A stretch of DNA of 64,000 nucleotides from SAR324 cluster bacterium JCVI-SC AAA005. GTDB taxonomy: Bacteria > SAR324 > NAC60-12. Positions within the stretch are counted from its first letter, which is position 1. Every line of letters starts with the position of its first letter. Positions 53,068 through 62,705 of this stretch are shown here, piece after piece. The DNA lies in the NCBI GenBank assembly GCA_000224765.2, contig AGAU01000083.1:43424-107423 (forward strand), read 5' to 3'. The position numbers and the translations under genes are program-made. Below the pieces are notes generated by a model, which did no database searches, had not been told where the DNA came from, and saw only the letters and a list, made by a program, of their open reading frames with translations.

Positions 53068-53989
53068 ATTCCTCACAATACCAGAGATACACCTGCTGTA
53101 ACCCCTCACGCAATGTAATCTTGGGCTGCCATCCCAATGCTTTGAGTCGACTTACATCCAAAACCTTGCGAGGAGTACCATCTGGGCGTGTAGGATCAAA
53201 ACGTAACTTCCCTTGATACCCGACTACCTCACAGATAATCTCCGCTAATTCTTTAATTGTCTGATCTTCACCCCAGCCAATATTCACCAACTCGCCGTCT
53301 TCATAATTTAACATCAAGTGTAAGCAAGCCTCTGCCAGTTCATCAGAAAGAAGAAATTCTCTTCTTGGAGCCCCTGTACCCCAGATAACCACTTCAGGTA
53401 AAGACTTCACTTTGGCTTCATGAATTCTCTGGATCAATGCGGGCAGTACATGGGAGTTCTCAGGATGAAAGTTGTCGTAAATACCATAGAGATTCGTGGG
53501 CATCACGCTCAGAAACTTAGTTCCATGCTGTCGGTTGAAGCTCTGACAGAGCTCAATACCAGCGATCTTGGCCAAGGCATAAGCTCGATTCGTGTTTTCC
53601 AGAGGCCCAGTCAACAAATAATCCTCCTGAATGGGTTGAGGACAGTCTCTTGGGTAGATGCAGGAACTTCCTAGAAACAACAGCTTTTTCACCTGAACTC
53701 GCCAAGCATTCTTCAAAACGTGGTTTTGAATCTGTAAGTTTTCATATAAAAAATCAGCTGGATAAGTGTTATTGGCGTGAATGCCACCTACTTTGGCTGC
53801 AGCTAAGAACACGTACTCTGGATTCTCCTTTAAGAAAAATTTCTCCACTGCCTTTGCATCCAGAAGGTTCAATTCAGCTCGTGTTTTCACAATCAAATTA
53901 CTGTAACCATTGCGGCTCAAAATTCGCTTAATAGCAGAACCAACTAATCCCCGATGACCTGCAATATAGATTCTTGATTCTTTATTCAT
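53051..53989 (-). CDS. fcl: GDP-L-fucose synthase
   Basis: 312 aa short-chain dehydrogenase of the WcaG/Fcl family, normal length. The NADP-binding [13 protein letters not shown] is at the start. The catalytic triad is found as Ser in [15 protein letters not shown] and Tyr-x-x-x-Lys in [13 protein letters not shown]; a conserved substrate-loop segment is [20 protein letters not shown]. It epimerises and reduces GDP-4-keto-6-deoxymannose to GDP-fucose for surface polysaccharide. The usual partner gmd (GDP-mannose dehydratase) is not next to it. Co-transcribed with the RibD-like gene downstream. Confidence 0.92.
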   Translation of the reverse strand: MNKESRIYIAGHRGLVGSAIKRILSRNGYSNLIVKTRAELNLLDAKAVEKFFLKENPEYVFLAAAKVGGIHANNTYPADFLYENLQIQNHVLKNAWRVQVKKLLFLGSSCIYPRDCPQPIQEDYLLTGPLENTNRAYALAKIAGIELCQSFNRQHGTKFLSVMPTNLYGIYDNFHPENSHVLPALIQRIHEAKVKSLPEVVIWGTGAPRREFLLSDELAEACLHLMLNYEDGELVNIGWGEDQTIKELAEIICEVVGYQGKLRFDPTRPDGTPRKVLDVSRLKALGWQPKITLREGLQQVYLWYCEEYAAPQ

Positions 53990-54255
53990 TTTCGATTTCT
54001 TCTACTCTCAGTTCTTCACATCTTCAAGGGTTCGAAGTCGGAGCATCTTCGATGATCCAATAAGAGGACAAATTCATAAAAAATTAAAAGATTTAGATAA
54101 TCTAAATTATAAAACTAAAAAAAATAACTTTTAAGATATTTCTTACTTGAAATTTAGTAATTGCCCGTTAAGGTTGATGTTGCCTCAGGGATGACACCGG
54201 AGGGAGCGGGTTGGGCAACAGCTAGTTCACTCTGAAGACAGGATGTCCGTCGATG

Positions 54256-55350
54256 CTAAGAAGCACCCTGAGGTTCTTGACGAGAAGGTTGATCTTCCTT
54301 GTCATCCAACTGCAATCCCATTGCTCGAGCACGCCTTTCCCACAGACGGCGAGCCAGCACCTGCATGTCCTCGTTCTTGTCGTCCTCATCAACGATTTCT
54401 AAGCCAAGCAAGGTCTCGACGACATCTTCCATTGAAACAACTCCGACCATTGTTCCCCAATCATTGTCAACCACCAAAGCTATTTGTTCACGCTTGCTGA
54501 TCATCAGATCGAAAACTTCGGCGATGGTTGCGTTGTAACGTGTCACTACCACCTGACGTCGAAAATCACTGAGCTTGGTCTGAGGTCTGTCTTGCGCTTG
54601 AGCCATGATGATATCGTTTTTAAGAACATATCCCGTCACTTGATCAGGGTGCTTCTGATAGATTGGAATCCGTGAGAAGGGATTTTGGGGATGCAGAGTG
54701 AAATATTCATCCACTGTTAGGTTTTCCTCCAAGGAAAATACGACGGTTCGGGGGGTCATGATATCTTCCGCATGGGAGGAGCGGAAACGAAAGAGATTGC
54801 GAAGAATCCTTGATTCACTCTCTTCGAGCTGGCCCTCCTTGATACCAAGTTCAGCCATCGAGGCGAACTCTTCTCGACTGAAACCAGTCAACTCACGATG
54901 CTGCTTCATACCGCGTGTCAGAAACTCTGCTAGCCAGACGAAGGGCAGGAGAATCCAAACTAGATATTTGATGAAGTAACCGACAGTAGGGGCTAATGTA
55001 CGCCAGAAAGCGGCACCCATCGTTTTAGGAATGATTTCTGAGAAGATTAGAATCATCAGCGTCAAAGCCCCCGAGGCAACACCAAGGTACTCGTCACCAA
55101 AAAGTTGAGTTGCTTGAACTCCTACTCCAGCTGCTCCTACCGTGTTGGCGATGGTGTTCAGAGTCAGGATGGCAGAGAGCGGCCGATCCACATTTTCCTT
55201 CAGATGAAACAACATTTCTCCGGAGCGCTTCCGTTTTTCCTGCAAAAGAGCAACATAGGCTGGAGTGATGCTGAGTAAGACGGCTTCGGCAATGGAGCAG
55301 ACAAAGGAGATTCCTATTGCCATGGCTACAAAAACGATTAGAAGGGTCAT
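54256..55350 (-). CDS. CNNM/DUF21-CBS membrane protein (hemolysin C-like)
   Basis: 364 aa. The N-terminal DUF21 domain (about 1-190) has three to four membrane helices (ALTLMILIFSEIIPKTMGAA is the conserved block). Two CBS domains follow (about 200-330: DIMTPRTVVFSLEENLTVDE and TMVGVVSMEDVVETLLG). Ends with an acidic/Gln-rich tail and lacks the CorC_HlyC domain of longer members. CNNM/CorB-type proteins move or sense Mg2+, with CBS domains binding Mg-ATP. The frame starts at ATG 55350, 140 bases from rnpB on the other strand. Confidence 0.88.
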   Translation of the reverse strand: MTLLIVFVAMAIGISFVCSIAEAVLLSITPAYVALLQEKRKRSGEMLFHLKENVDRPLSAILTLNTIANTVGAAGVGVQATQLFGDEYLGVASGALTLMILIFSEIIPKTMGAAFWRTLAPTVGYFIKYLVWILLPFVWLAEFLTRGMKQHRELTGFSREEFASMAELGIKEGQLEESESRILRNLFRFRSSHAEDIMTPRTVVFSLEENLTVDEYFTLHPQNPFSRIPIYQKHPDQVTGYVLKNDIIMAQAQDRPQTKLSDFRRQVVVTRYNATIAEVFDLMISKREQIALVVDNDWGTMVGVVSMEDVVETLLGLEIVDEDDKNEDMQVLARRLWERRARAMGLQLDDKEDQPSRQEPQGAS

Positions 55351-55491
55351 GTGCGGTTAGCTAGAGTTCAAGAGAACGGTCACAACATGGGACCATAGGC
55401 AGCGCCAATGAACATACTTTTCAAGGCGGACTGGCCAGTGATGAAAAAACAGTTAGCGATTACAAAGACTTCTTGATAGCGTAGTAGGCTA

Positions 55492-55867
55492 GCGGAGTCA
55501 GATACGTGATTGCTGGTGGTGAGAGAATCGATCATGATTCTCGAGTTGCGAGAGGAAAGTCCGGGCAGCACAGGGCAGGATGCTGGCTAACGGCCAGGCG
55601 GCGTGAGCCGACGGAAAGTGCCACAGAGAATAGACCGCCGATGGCTTCGGCACAGGCAAGGGTGAAACGGGGAGGTAAGAGCTCACCGCGGGGCTGGCGA
55701 CAGACCTGGCAAGGTAAACCCCATCCGCTGCAAGTCCAAATAGGATCGTAATCAGGCGGCCCGTCTGGCGATCGGGTAGGATGCTGGAGGTTGCTGGTAA
55801 CAGCAGCCCTAGATAAATGATCACGACTCTTAAGAGAGAACAGAACCCGGCTTATTTCCGACTCCGC
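55492..55867 (+). ncRNA. rnpB: RNase P RNA (bacterial type A)
   Basis: All universal blocks appear in order: GAGGAAAGTCCGGGC (55549-55563), ACAGAGAATAGACCGCC, GGGTGAAACGGGGAGGTAAG, GAGCTCACCG and near the 3' end AGATAAATGATCAC then ACAGAACCCGGCTTAT. Helix P1 sets the ends: GCGGAGTC at 55492-55499 pairs with GACTCCGC at 55860-55867, giving 376 nt. The catalytic RNA of tRNA 5' processing. It converges on the MinD-like gene, whose stop lies only 2 bases beyond. No terminator hairpin with a T-run is seen directly after it. Confidence 0.97.
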
Positions 55868-55869
55868 AT

Positions 55870-56817
55870 TCATGACGGTGGCACCTTTTGACGCTGCAAA
55901 ATGTTACCGAGAAGGCGTTGCAGGTCCTGCCCAATTTCTGAATCGGGTGACTGCATCATTAGGGGTTTACGCTGTAGGACTGAGCGTCTCACCAAATCGT
56001 TGTTCGTCACGTATCCTCTAAAATCTACAGATAGTCCAAAGTATTTCAGACATGCGGTTTCCATCGCATGGCCGACCTTGACATCGTTATTGGAACGAAC
56101 CTGATTCAGAATCAGACTGGGACGATACCGCTGCGTTTGTTGTTCCGCAAAATCAGACATCTCAGGTCCCAGCTCTTTAAGGTGGAGCAATAATTCACGC
56201 GGAGTGCGGATACCATGCCGATTGTTACGATCCATTGATTCTTCAACCAAATCTCGCAACTCTGGAGTTTCACTATATAGTCTAATCTGCCGATAGAATG
56301 AACTTTTAATAAAACGGTAAGCATTTTCGATGGAGGTCGGCTCTGGAATCGCTACTAGTAATTGAGTGTCTGCGGTAATGAAAAAATCTAGAGTATTGAA
56401 GGAAGTTCCCGCTCCCAAGTCCATCAGAATGTAATCTGCTTCAATCTTTTTCAATTCACGGAGAAGTCGAATTTTTTGCGCATACTTTGGATTCGCGATA
56501 TTGAGGCTATCCTGAGCTCCACTAAGCAGGAAAAGATTTGGTACTTGAGTCGGAACCAAGCCTTCTTCTAACTCCTCATAGCGCCTCATCAAGAAGTCTG
56601 ACACTCCTCGATCCAGATCAGTGACTCCAAGGCAAGTGTGAAGGTTTGCCCCTCCCAGATCCAGGTCCATAAGCACCACTCGCTTGCCTTCTTTAGCCAG
56701 CAAGACCCCAATATTAGTAGTCAGGAAGCTCTTTCCTACACCTCCTTTACCGCCACCCACAGCCCAAAGTTTCGCTCGTTGTTCCATGCTGTATGTCGTT
56801 TTTTGTTTCTCAGTCAT
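55870..56817 (-). CDS. MinD/ParA-family ATPase (FlhG/FleN-like)
   Basis: 315 aa from ATG 56817 (MTEKQK). The frame extends further upstream without support, and a later ATG at 56787 is also possible. Deviant Walker A: VGGGKGGVGKSFLTTNIGV; switch I: MDLDLGGANLHTCLG; Walker B-like: YILMDLGAGTSFNTLDFF. GANLHT is typical of the FlhG/MinD-like single-gene group that positions flagella or other polar structures. Membrane-targeting helix not obvious at the C-terminus (LQRLLGNILQRQKV). No flagellar or division genes adjoin it; it follows trmL on the same strand. Confidence 0.85.
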   Translation of the reverse strand: MTEKQKTTYSMEQRAKLWAVGGGKGGVGKSFLTTNIGVLLAKEGKRVVLMDLDLGGANLHTCLGVTDLDRGVSDFLMRRYEELEEGLVPTQVPNLFLLSGAQDSLNIANPKYAQKIRLLRELKKIEADYILMDLGAGTSFNTLDFFITADTQLLVAIPEPTSIENAYRFIKSSFYRQIRLYSETPELRDLVEESMDRNNRHGIRTPRELLLHLKELGPEMSDFAEQQTQRYRPSLILNQVRSNNDVKVGHAMETACLKYFGLSVDFRGYVTNNDLVRRSVLQRKPLMMQSPDSEIGQDLQRLLGNILQRQKVPPS

Positions 56818-56887
56818 CCATGAAGGAGGAGCTACTGTAGCACAGCGTTGTGAATCTGAAAGGAAGAATTTATGGATGTCAAATAGT

Positions 56888-57364
56888 TTAGAAGGGAACC
56901 AAGCGACGAAGTCCATCATAAATCACAATTGAAGCGGCAGAGGCAAGGTTCAAACTGCGCACCTCAGATTCCCACATGGGAATCGTAAAGCTTCTTTCGG
57001 GGTGTGGATGCCAAAGCCACTTTGGCAAACCAGCCGTTTCCTTGCCAAAAAAGACAAAGTCACCTGTTTGAATCGGCATCTGGGTGTATGGGGTCTTTGC
57101 ATGAGTGGAGAGAAAGTGACACCGTGTAAGATCCAACTGCTTGATCCATTCTTCCCAATCCATGATATGCTCCCAACTTACCCAATCCCAATAGTCCAGC
57201 CCAGCCCGCTTCAGAGTGCGATCAGAAAGTTCAAAACCAAGTTCACCCGCTAAAATAAGATGACATTTTGTTGCTGCACACAATCTTGCAATATTTCCAG
57301 TATTTGGCGGTATCTGTGGTTCTACCAACACCACCTGCAACAGCGGATTGCTGTGTATTCTCAC
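56888..57364 (-). CDS. trmL: tRNA (cytidine/uridine-2'-O-)-methyltransferase TrmL
   Basis: SPOUT methyltransferase of the YibK/TrmL type, about 158 aa if it starts at GTG 57364. A longer frame to 57445 lies over ddl, and TTG codons slightly downstream are also possible. The three SPOUT motifs are clear: VLVEPQIPPNTGNIARLCAA, FVFFGKETAGLP and the knot RSLNLASAASIVIYDGLRRL. It methylates the wobble ribose of tRNA-Leu isoacceptors using SAM. Directly follows ddl (gap of two bases), so co-translated. Confidence 0.9.
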   Translation of the reverse strand: MRIHSNPLLQVVLVEPQIPPNTGNIARLCAATKCHLILAGELGFELSDRTLKRAGLDYWDWVSWEHIMDWEEWIKQLDLTRCHFLSTHAKTPYTQMPIQTGDFVFFGKETAGLPKWLWHPHPERSFTIPMWESEVRSLNLASAASIVIYDGLRRLVPF

Positions 57365-57366
57365 AG

Positions 57367-58419
57367 TTACACAACCGCTCTTTGAAGACCCAACTGTAGC
57401 AATTGGTGCAGTAATTCTGAATAAGACAAACCTGACGCTTCCCAAAGTTTTGGGTACATACTAATGCTGGTAAATCCAGGAAGTGTATTGATTTCGTTAA
57501 TGTAAATCTGATTATCTTTGGTTAGGAAGAAATCAACACGTGCCATCCCCAGACCTTCAACGACTCGAAAAGACTCTGAAGCCAACTCATAGATTCGGCT
57601 CGCTACAGAAGCTTCAATCTCCGCAGGAATCTTCAAAATTGCCCCATTCGGATCAACATACTTCGCTTCGTAAGAGTAGAATTCATGCTTGGGAATGATC
57701 TCACCCAGAGTCGCAGCCACTTCAGGGGAATCATTTCCAAGGACAGCAGCTTCAATTTCCCGACCGATGATTGCCTGTTCCAGCAAAATCTTGTGGTCTA
57801 GAGAAAAGGCCTCTTTCAAGGCTTGCTGATATTCATCCTCATTACGAACCTTGGAAACACCTAAAGAAGAGCCTTCACGGGTTGGTTTAACAAAGAATGG
57901 CGATCCCAATCTTGTGACCACTTCGGAATAGAGGAGTGTTCCATTCCTACGTAACGTGATGAAAGGTGTAACCGGAAGTCCGGCCTGAACGAGTAGTCGC
58001 TTCGTCATATCCTTATCTATACTGACCGCAGAACCCCAAACATCACAGCCAACAAAAGGAACTCGAAGCATTCGCAGCATCCCCTGCAGTGAACCATCTT
58101 CCCCAAAATTCCCATGGGTGATTGGGAAGCAAACATCTGCCTTCCATTGCAACTTTCCTTGTTCATTTTGTAACCATCCCAACTGTCTTGGGAGAAGAGT
58201 TTCTGCTGCTGGGTGCAAATGGATCTCACGGATATCCTTTGTTTTGCACAGTAAGTCCCCCTCAGGTCTCCAACACCAACTCCCATCTTTGCGAATACCG
58301 ATTAGCTGAACCTCGTAGTTGTCTCTGGGAAGAGCTCGGGCAATATTGAAAGCCGAGATCAGTGAAACCTGATGCTCCCCACTCAAGCCACCGCAGAGGA
58401 CTGCAACTCGAGTCTTCAT
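57367..58419 (-). CDS. ddl: D-alanine--D-alanine ligase
   Basis: 350 aa, ATP-grasp enzyme making the D-Ala-D-Ala dipeptide for peptidoglycan. Landmarks: VAVLCGGLSGEHQVSLISA at the start, THGNFGEDGSLQGMLRML, VKPTREGSSLGVSKV (ATP-grasp loop), ILLEQAIIGREIEAAVLGN and the metal-binding YINEINTLPGFTSISMYPKL. Length and the SSLGVSKV loop fit the DdlA type. Its ATG overlaps the cysteine-synthase stop (ATGA) and it is followed by trmL, so it belongs to a translationally linked string. Not within a dcw cluster. Confidence 0.95.
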   Translation of the reverse strand: MKTRVAVLCGGLSGEHQVSLISAFNIARALPRDNYEVQLIGIRKDGSWCWRPEGDLLCKTKDIREIHLHPAAETLLPRQLGWLQNEQGKLQWKADVCFPITHGNFGEDGSLQGMLRMLRVPFVGCDVWGSAVSIDKDMTKRLLVQAGLPVTPFITLRRNGTLLYSEVVTRLGSPFFVKPTREGSSLGVSKVRNEDEYQQALKEAFSLDHKILLEQAIIGREIEAAVLGNDSPEVAATLGEIIPKHEFYSYEAKYVDPNGAILKIPAEIEASVASRIYELASESFRVVEGLGMARVDFFLTKDNQIYINEINTLPGFTSISMYPKLWEASGLSYSELLHQLLQLGLQRAVV

Positions 58420-59426
58420 TCACCATTCTCCAGCCAAATCGGTACTGGCAAATCTTTGCTTCGCAGAAACTCTGGATTGAAGAGCTTAGATTTATAGCGG
58501 ACCCCTGAGTCACAAAGCACAGTAACAATGGTTCTGCCTGGCCCAAGCTGCTTAGCCAAACGGATCGCACCTGCAACATTCAGAGCTGCTGAACCTCCCA
58601 AACATAGCGCTTCATCTCTCAGTAGTTCAAAGCAGATTGGCAACATTTCATCATCATTGACTCGAAATGCAGCGTCTACCTTGAGCCCTTCCAGATTGGC
58701 GGTGATTCTTCCCTGACCAATTCCCTCGGTAATTGAGCTTCCGACAGACTGCAACTCACCCGTGGTGTAGTAGGAATAGAGAGCAGCACCCATCGGATCA
58801 ACCAACCCTATCACAATATCGGGATTTCTCTCGCGCAGTGCCATGGCTGTCCCCGCCAAGGTTCCTCCGGTCCCAATCGAGCAGATAAAGGCATCCACAG
58901 TCCCATCAGTCTGCTCCCAGATTTCTGGTCCTGTTGTTTCATAGTGCCCCATTCTATTTGCTATATTGTCAAATTGATTGGCCCAAATGGCTCCGTTAGA
59001 TTCTGCTGCGGCTGTTTCGTCGGCGATTCTTCGCGACTGATGAATATAGTTATTTGGATCTTTATAGGGCACTGCTGGAACTTCTTTGACCAAAGCACCA
59101 AAAAGCCGCAGCATGTCTTTTTTTTCCTCGCTCTGGGTCTCAGGAATAACGATCAGGGTTCGGTAGCCTCGGGAGTTTCCAACCAGTGCCAGTCCAATTC
59201 CAGTATTTCCAGCAGTTCCTTCGACAATCAAACCACCTGGTTGAAGCAATCCTTTCTGCTCTGCATCCAAGATAATTGCACGGGCAGTTCGGTCTTTTAC
59301 AGATCCTCCTGGATTTAGAAACTCTGCTTTTCCTAGGATTGTACACCCAGTCAATTCCGAAGCCTTTCGTAGGCGAATCAGTGGTGTGTTGCCAATGCTA
59401 TCAACGAAATCCTGTCGAATTTCCAT
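58416..59426 (-). CDS. Cysteine synthase-family PLP enzyme (second copy)
   Basis: 336 aa, fold-type II PLP protein. FLNPGGSVKDRTARAI holds the PLP Lys. The other landmarks are EGTAGNTGIGLALVG (substrate loop, with Ala for the Ser of CysK TSGNTG), ICSIGTGGTLAGTA (phosphate loop) and VLCDSGVRYKSKLF (pyridine contact). Closer to the longer CysK/CysK2-like branch than to 28683-29768, with which it shares family only. AAGGACAG precedes ATG 59426. The TGA overlaps the ddl start by four bases. Could supply cysteine or use another sulfur donor. Confidence 0.88.
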   Translation of the reverse strand: MEIRQDFVDSIGNTPLIRLRKASELTGCTILGKAEFLNPGGSVKDRTARAIILDAEQKGLLQPGGLIVEGTAGNTGIGLALVGNSRGYRTLIVIPETQSEEKKDMLRLFGALVKEVPAVPYKDPNNYIHQSRRIADETAAAESNGAIWANQFDNIANRMGHYETTGPEIWEQTDGTVDAFICSIGTGGTLAGTAMALRERNPDIVIGLVDPMGAALYSYYTTGELQSVGSSITEGIGQGRITANLEGLKVDAAFRVNDDEMLPICFELLRDEALCLGGSAALNVAGAIRLAKQLGPGRTIVTVLCDSGVRYKSKLFNPEFLRSKDLPVPIWLENGE

Positions 59427-59466
59427 TCTGTCCTTAATCTATGCCTTGTTCCCAGATGAGGTAAGT

Positions 59467-60138
59467 TCAAAGTTCAGCGAGTTGCCCCTGTTGAAGCACG
59501 ACTTGCCGTTGGCAACGCTCCGCTAGATCCCTATTGTGAGTCACCATTAAGAGAGTCATCTGCGTATCACGTACCAAATCAAAGAGTAGATTCGCAATCT
59601 GCTCACCAGTTTCCACATCCAAATTTCCTGTAGGCTCATCAGCCAAAAGGATCGCGGGTTCTACAACCACGGCACGAGCGATCGCAACTCGTTGGCATTC
59701 TCCACCACTCAACTGGTACGGGAAGTGATCATGACGATGTTCAAGCCGCACTTGCTCCAGGGCCTTGCAAGAGCGTTCTATATGTCCAGCCCTTTGAAAA
59801 ATCTCTAGTGGCAAACTGACGTTTTCCAAAGCTGTCAGATGCGACATCAAATGGAATTGCTGAAAAATGATCCCAATATTCTCAGCGCGGAACCGCGTCA
59901 GTTCCTCCTCGCTCATTTGGGCTAGATCTGTTCCGCGAATCCTCAAGGCACCGCCGGTTGGTTGGTCAAGCCCTGCAAGCAAAGAAAGCAGAGTCGATTT
60001 TCCGCTTCCTGACTGCCCTATCACCGCGACAGTTTCGCCCTGATTAACTTGTAACTGTAAGTTGCGCAGGACCTCAACATTTTCGTTCCTGCTGGGATGA
60101 GGAAATGACTTTCCAACATTTTCCAACTCTAGAATCAT
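59467..60138 (-). CDS. LolD/YbbA-like ABC transporter ATP-binding protein
   Basis: 223 aa from ATG 60138 (GTG 60147 possible). Walker A GQSGSGKST, Q-loop IIFQQFHLMSHLTALENV, signature LSGGECQR, Walker B ILLADEPTGNLD and H-loop VTHNRDL are all canonical. The size and ADEPTGNLD mark the MacB/LolD/YbbA group, which drives lipoprotein release or mechanotransmission across the envelope. Its membrane partner is not adjacent. It sits between pheT and a cysteine synthase gene and is probably in the same transcript as pheT (28-base gap). Confidence 0.87.
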   Translation of the reverse strand: MILELENVGKSFPHPSRNENVEVLRNLQLQVNQGETVAVIGQSGSGKSTLLSLLAGLDQPTGGALRIRGTDLAQMSEEELTRFRAENIGIIFQQFHLMSHLTALENVSLPLEIFQRAGHIERSCKALEQVRLEHRHDHFPYQLSGGECQRVAIARAVVVEPAILLADEPTGNLDVETGEQIANLLFDLVRDTQMTLLMVTHNRDLAERCQRQVVLQQGQLAEL

Positions 60139-60165
60139 TAACAGCACTTTATACTTGGGGTGTTT

Positions 60166-62655
60166 TCAAGATCTCAACTGGGCATCAAAGGCCTGTTCGA
60201 GTCGGCTTACAATTTTCTGCCGGATCTTCTGGACATCCTTGTCCTTCAGAGTACGGTCATTTGCCTGAAAAGTTAGAGCAAAAGCCAAACTTTTTTTGTC
60301 AGCAGCCACTTGTTCACCTGTATACACATCGAACAAGGTAGTCTGTTTTAACAAAGGACGACCTGCCTGTTCCATTTCACTAAGGACTTGGGCTACTGGA
60401 AGATCTTGATTTACAACAACTGCCAAGTCTTCATAGATTGGAGTAAATCCAGAAATTTCCTGCATCTGGTGTGCTTGCTGCCATTGGGTTAACAGAAGAT
60501 CTAGATCCAACTCTGCGACACAAAACGGTTGTTCTGGGAGAGAAAATTCACTACGAATTTTCGGGTGGAGTTCTCCGATGTAGCCTAACATGTCTCCACC
60601 GAGACGAAGACAAGCACAGCGACCTGGGTGATAAGGTGAACTATCGGATTGCTTCCAGCTAATCTCAGATTGTAAATGCAGGCCTTCCAACAAAATCTCC
60701 AGGCGACCCTTGATATCATAAAAATCATAGCCAGTTGTTGCCTGATCAGGGTGCCAAGCATCGGCTTGTCGAGGGCCTGTTAGCAACGTGGCTAGTCGAC
60801 GAGGTTCAGTTGGCAGGGTTTCGCCCTTTTGGGGTAAGAACACACTTCCTACCTCAAAAATCTGAATTCGAGACAATAGTCGTAGGTTTTCACGTGCTGT
60901 CTGAAGTAAGCCCACTAGCAAGGTCTGACGAAGATGACTACGCTCCTGAGAGAGAGGGTTCAGCAAGCCAATCTGTGTACTCAGGCTCACATCTGGCTGT
61001 AAGCACAGCTTGGCTTCATCAACAGGGCTGTTCAGTGAGTAGGTAATCACCTCATCTAGCCCTGCTCCCACCAGCAGATCACGGACTTTCTCTACTCCGT
61101 TCAATTTAAAGTTTTCTCGTTGCGGCGGCAATTCATCTGCTAGTCTTGTAGGGGGAAGTCGGTTGTAACCATAGATGCGTACGAGCTCTTCCACCAGATC
61201 TGCTGGAATCCGCACATCCTGACGATGAGCGGGTACTTGAACCTGATAGATTTCTTGCTTTATGGCAACTTTGAATTCCAATGCTTCAAGGATCCGAACA
61301 ACCTCTGCCTCTGACATCTTGATTCCTAGGATCCGCTCAATATAGCCTGAGTGCAGTTCAATTTTAACTGACTCAGGTCTTCTCGGATAGAGGTCCCCAA
61401 CGACAGGCTCCAGCGTTCCGCCAGCAAATTCAGCAATTAGACGTGCTGCACGCCACCCTGCCAGCATCGGTAATTCAGGATCCAGGCGTTTACCAAACCG
61501 CTCTGCAGCTTCCGTTTTGAGCTTTAGTAGTTGAGAGGTACGCCGATTGTTCAGAAATTCAAAGTGAGCTGCTTCTAACAGGATATCCGTTGTTGTTTCA
61601 GACACCTCAGTATTACCCCCACCCATCACACCAGCGATGGCAATCGCTCCCTGCTCATCTGTAATCAACAACATTTCTGGATCAAGCTTGCGCTCAATTT
61701 CATCAAGAGTTACCAACACTTCTCCCGGTTGGGCTCGACGCACACAGATAGTTGGAATGCCGCTACTACGTTGCACTAGCACTTCGTAATCGAAAGCATG
61801 CAGGGGCTGCCCAAGCTCCAACATCACGTAATTGGTAATATCAACAATGTTATTGATGGGGCGCATTCCGCTCTGTCTCAAGCGCTGCTGCATCCAAAAT
61901 GGAGAAGGACGAATTTTGACGTCTCTGATCCGAAATACAGTGTAACGTGCACAAAGATCTGGGTCATTGATCTGCAGATTTATATAACCCGATTCTTCCA
62001 CAATATTCTTGTCTTCTGGTAGATCGTGAATGAACTCATTCTTGAGAGGTAACCCGTAAATCGCAGCAGCCTCCCGGGCAATTCCATGCACACAGAGAAG
62101 ATGGCTAAAACCTCCCTTGATATCAAAGTGCAGAACGGTCTCCCCAAGATATTCACTCAAGGGAGAACCAACGGGTGCATCCTCTGGAAGAATCAAGACT
62201 CCCTCATGTTCTTCACTCAGACCAAGTTCCTTTTCTGAACAAGCCATCCCTTCGGAGGGAATTCCTCGAATTTTCGAAGGTTTGAGCTTTTTGAGCTTGT
62301 ATTCTTCACTGTAAGCGTCAATTACTTGAGTTCCAACCAAAGCTAGTGGGATCTTTGGGCAGGGAGTTAGAACACTGCCAATCATTGCAAAAATATTGGG
62401 AGCACCGGTCACCACCACCAAGGATTGATCTTTTCCGTAATTGACTGTTGCTAGACAAAGAGAATCCGCATCAGGATGTGGTTTCACTTTCTGAATCTCT
62501 GCAACCACCAGAGTTTCAGGATTCCAGAATTCCCCGATCACGTCTGTACCATCAACTTCAAGGCCAGCAATCGTCAGGGTTTCCGTCAATTGATCCGGTG
62601 TTGCGGTGTAAGCAACAAAATCACGAAGCCAGCGAAGCGGAATCTTGAACGCCAT
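60166..62655 (-). CDS. pheT: Phenylalanine--tRNA ligase beta subunit
   Basis: 829 aa, full bacterial length. Order of domains: N-terminal helix, the tRNA-binding OB fold (about 40-150, VVTGAPNIFA), the B3/4 editing domain (about 215-385, PINNIVDITNYVMLELGQPL), B5 (about 405-475), the catalytic-like core (YSLNSPVDEAKLC, LNPLSQERSHLRQTLL) and the C-terminal anticodon-binding FDX-ACB domain ending SRLEQAFDAQLRS. It works as an alpha2beta2 enzyme with PheS. pheS is not directly upstream, where a parA remnant and sohB are found instead, so pheS must lie elsewhere. Confidence 0.97.
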   Translation of the reverse strand: MAFKIPLRWLRDFVAYTATPDQLTETLTIAGLEVDGTDVIGEFWNPETLVVAEIQKVKPHPDADSLCLATVNYGKDQSLVVVTGAPNIFAMIGSVLTPCPKIPLALVGTQVIDAYSEEYKLKKLKPSKIRGIPSEGMACSEKELGLSEEHEGVLILPEDAPVGSPLSEYLGETVLHFDIKGGFSHLLCVHGIAREAAAIYGLPLKNEFIHDLPEDKNIVEESGYINLQINDPDLCARYTVFRIRDVKIRPSPFWMQQRLRQSGMRPINNIVDITNYVMLELGQPLHAFDYEVLVQRSSGIPTICVRRAQPGEVLVTLDEIERKLDPEMLLITDEQGAIAIAGVMGGGNTEVSETTTDILLEAAHFEFLNNRRTSQLLKLKTEAAERFGKRLDPELPMLAGWRAARLIAEFAGGTLEPVVGDLYPRRPESVKIELHSGYIERILGIKMSEAEVVRILEALEFKVAIKQEIYQVQVPAHRQDVRIPADLVEELVRIYGYNRLPPTRLADELPPQRENFKLNGVEKVRDLLVGAGLDEVITYSLNSPVDEAKLCLQPDVSLSTQIGLLNPLSQERSHLRQTLLVGLLQTARENLRLLSRIQIFEVGSVFLPQKGETLPTEPRRLATLLTGPRQADAWHPDQATTGYDFYDIKGRLEILLEGLHLQSEISWKQSDSSPYHPGRCACLRLGGDMLGYIGELHPKIRSEFSLPEQPFCVAELDLDLLLTQWQQAHQMQEISGFTPIYEDLAVVVNQDLPVAQVLSEMEQAGRPLLKQTTLFDVYTGEQVAADKKSLAFALTFQANDRTLKDKDVQKIRQKIVSRLEQAFDAQLRS

Positions 62656-62705
62656 ATTCTCTTGGTAGTCAGTTTGAGTGAATGAATTGCAAGACTAGAC
62701 TTCTT

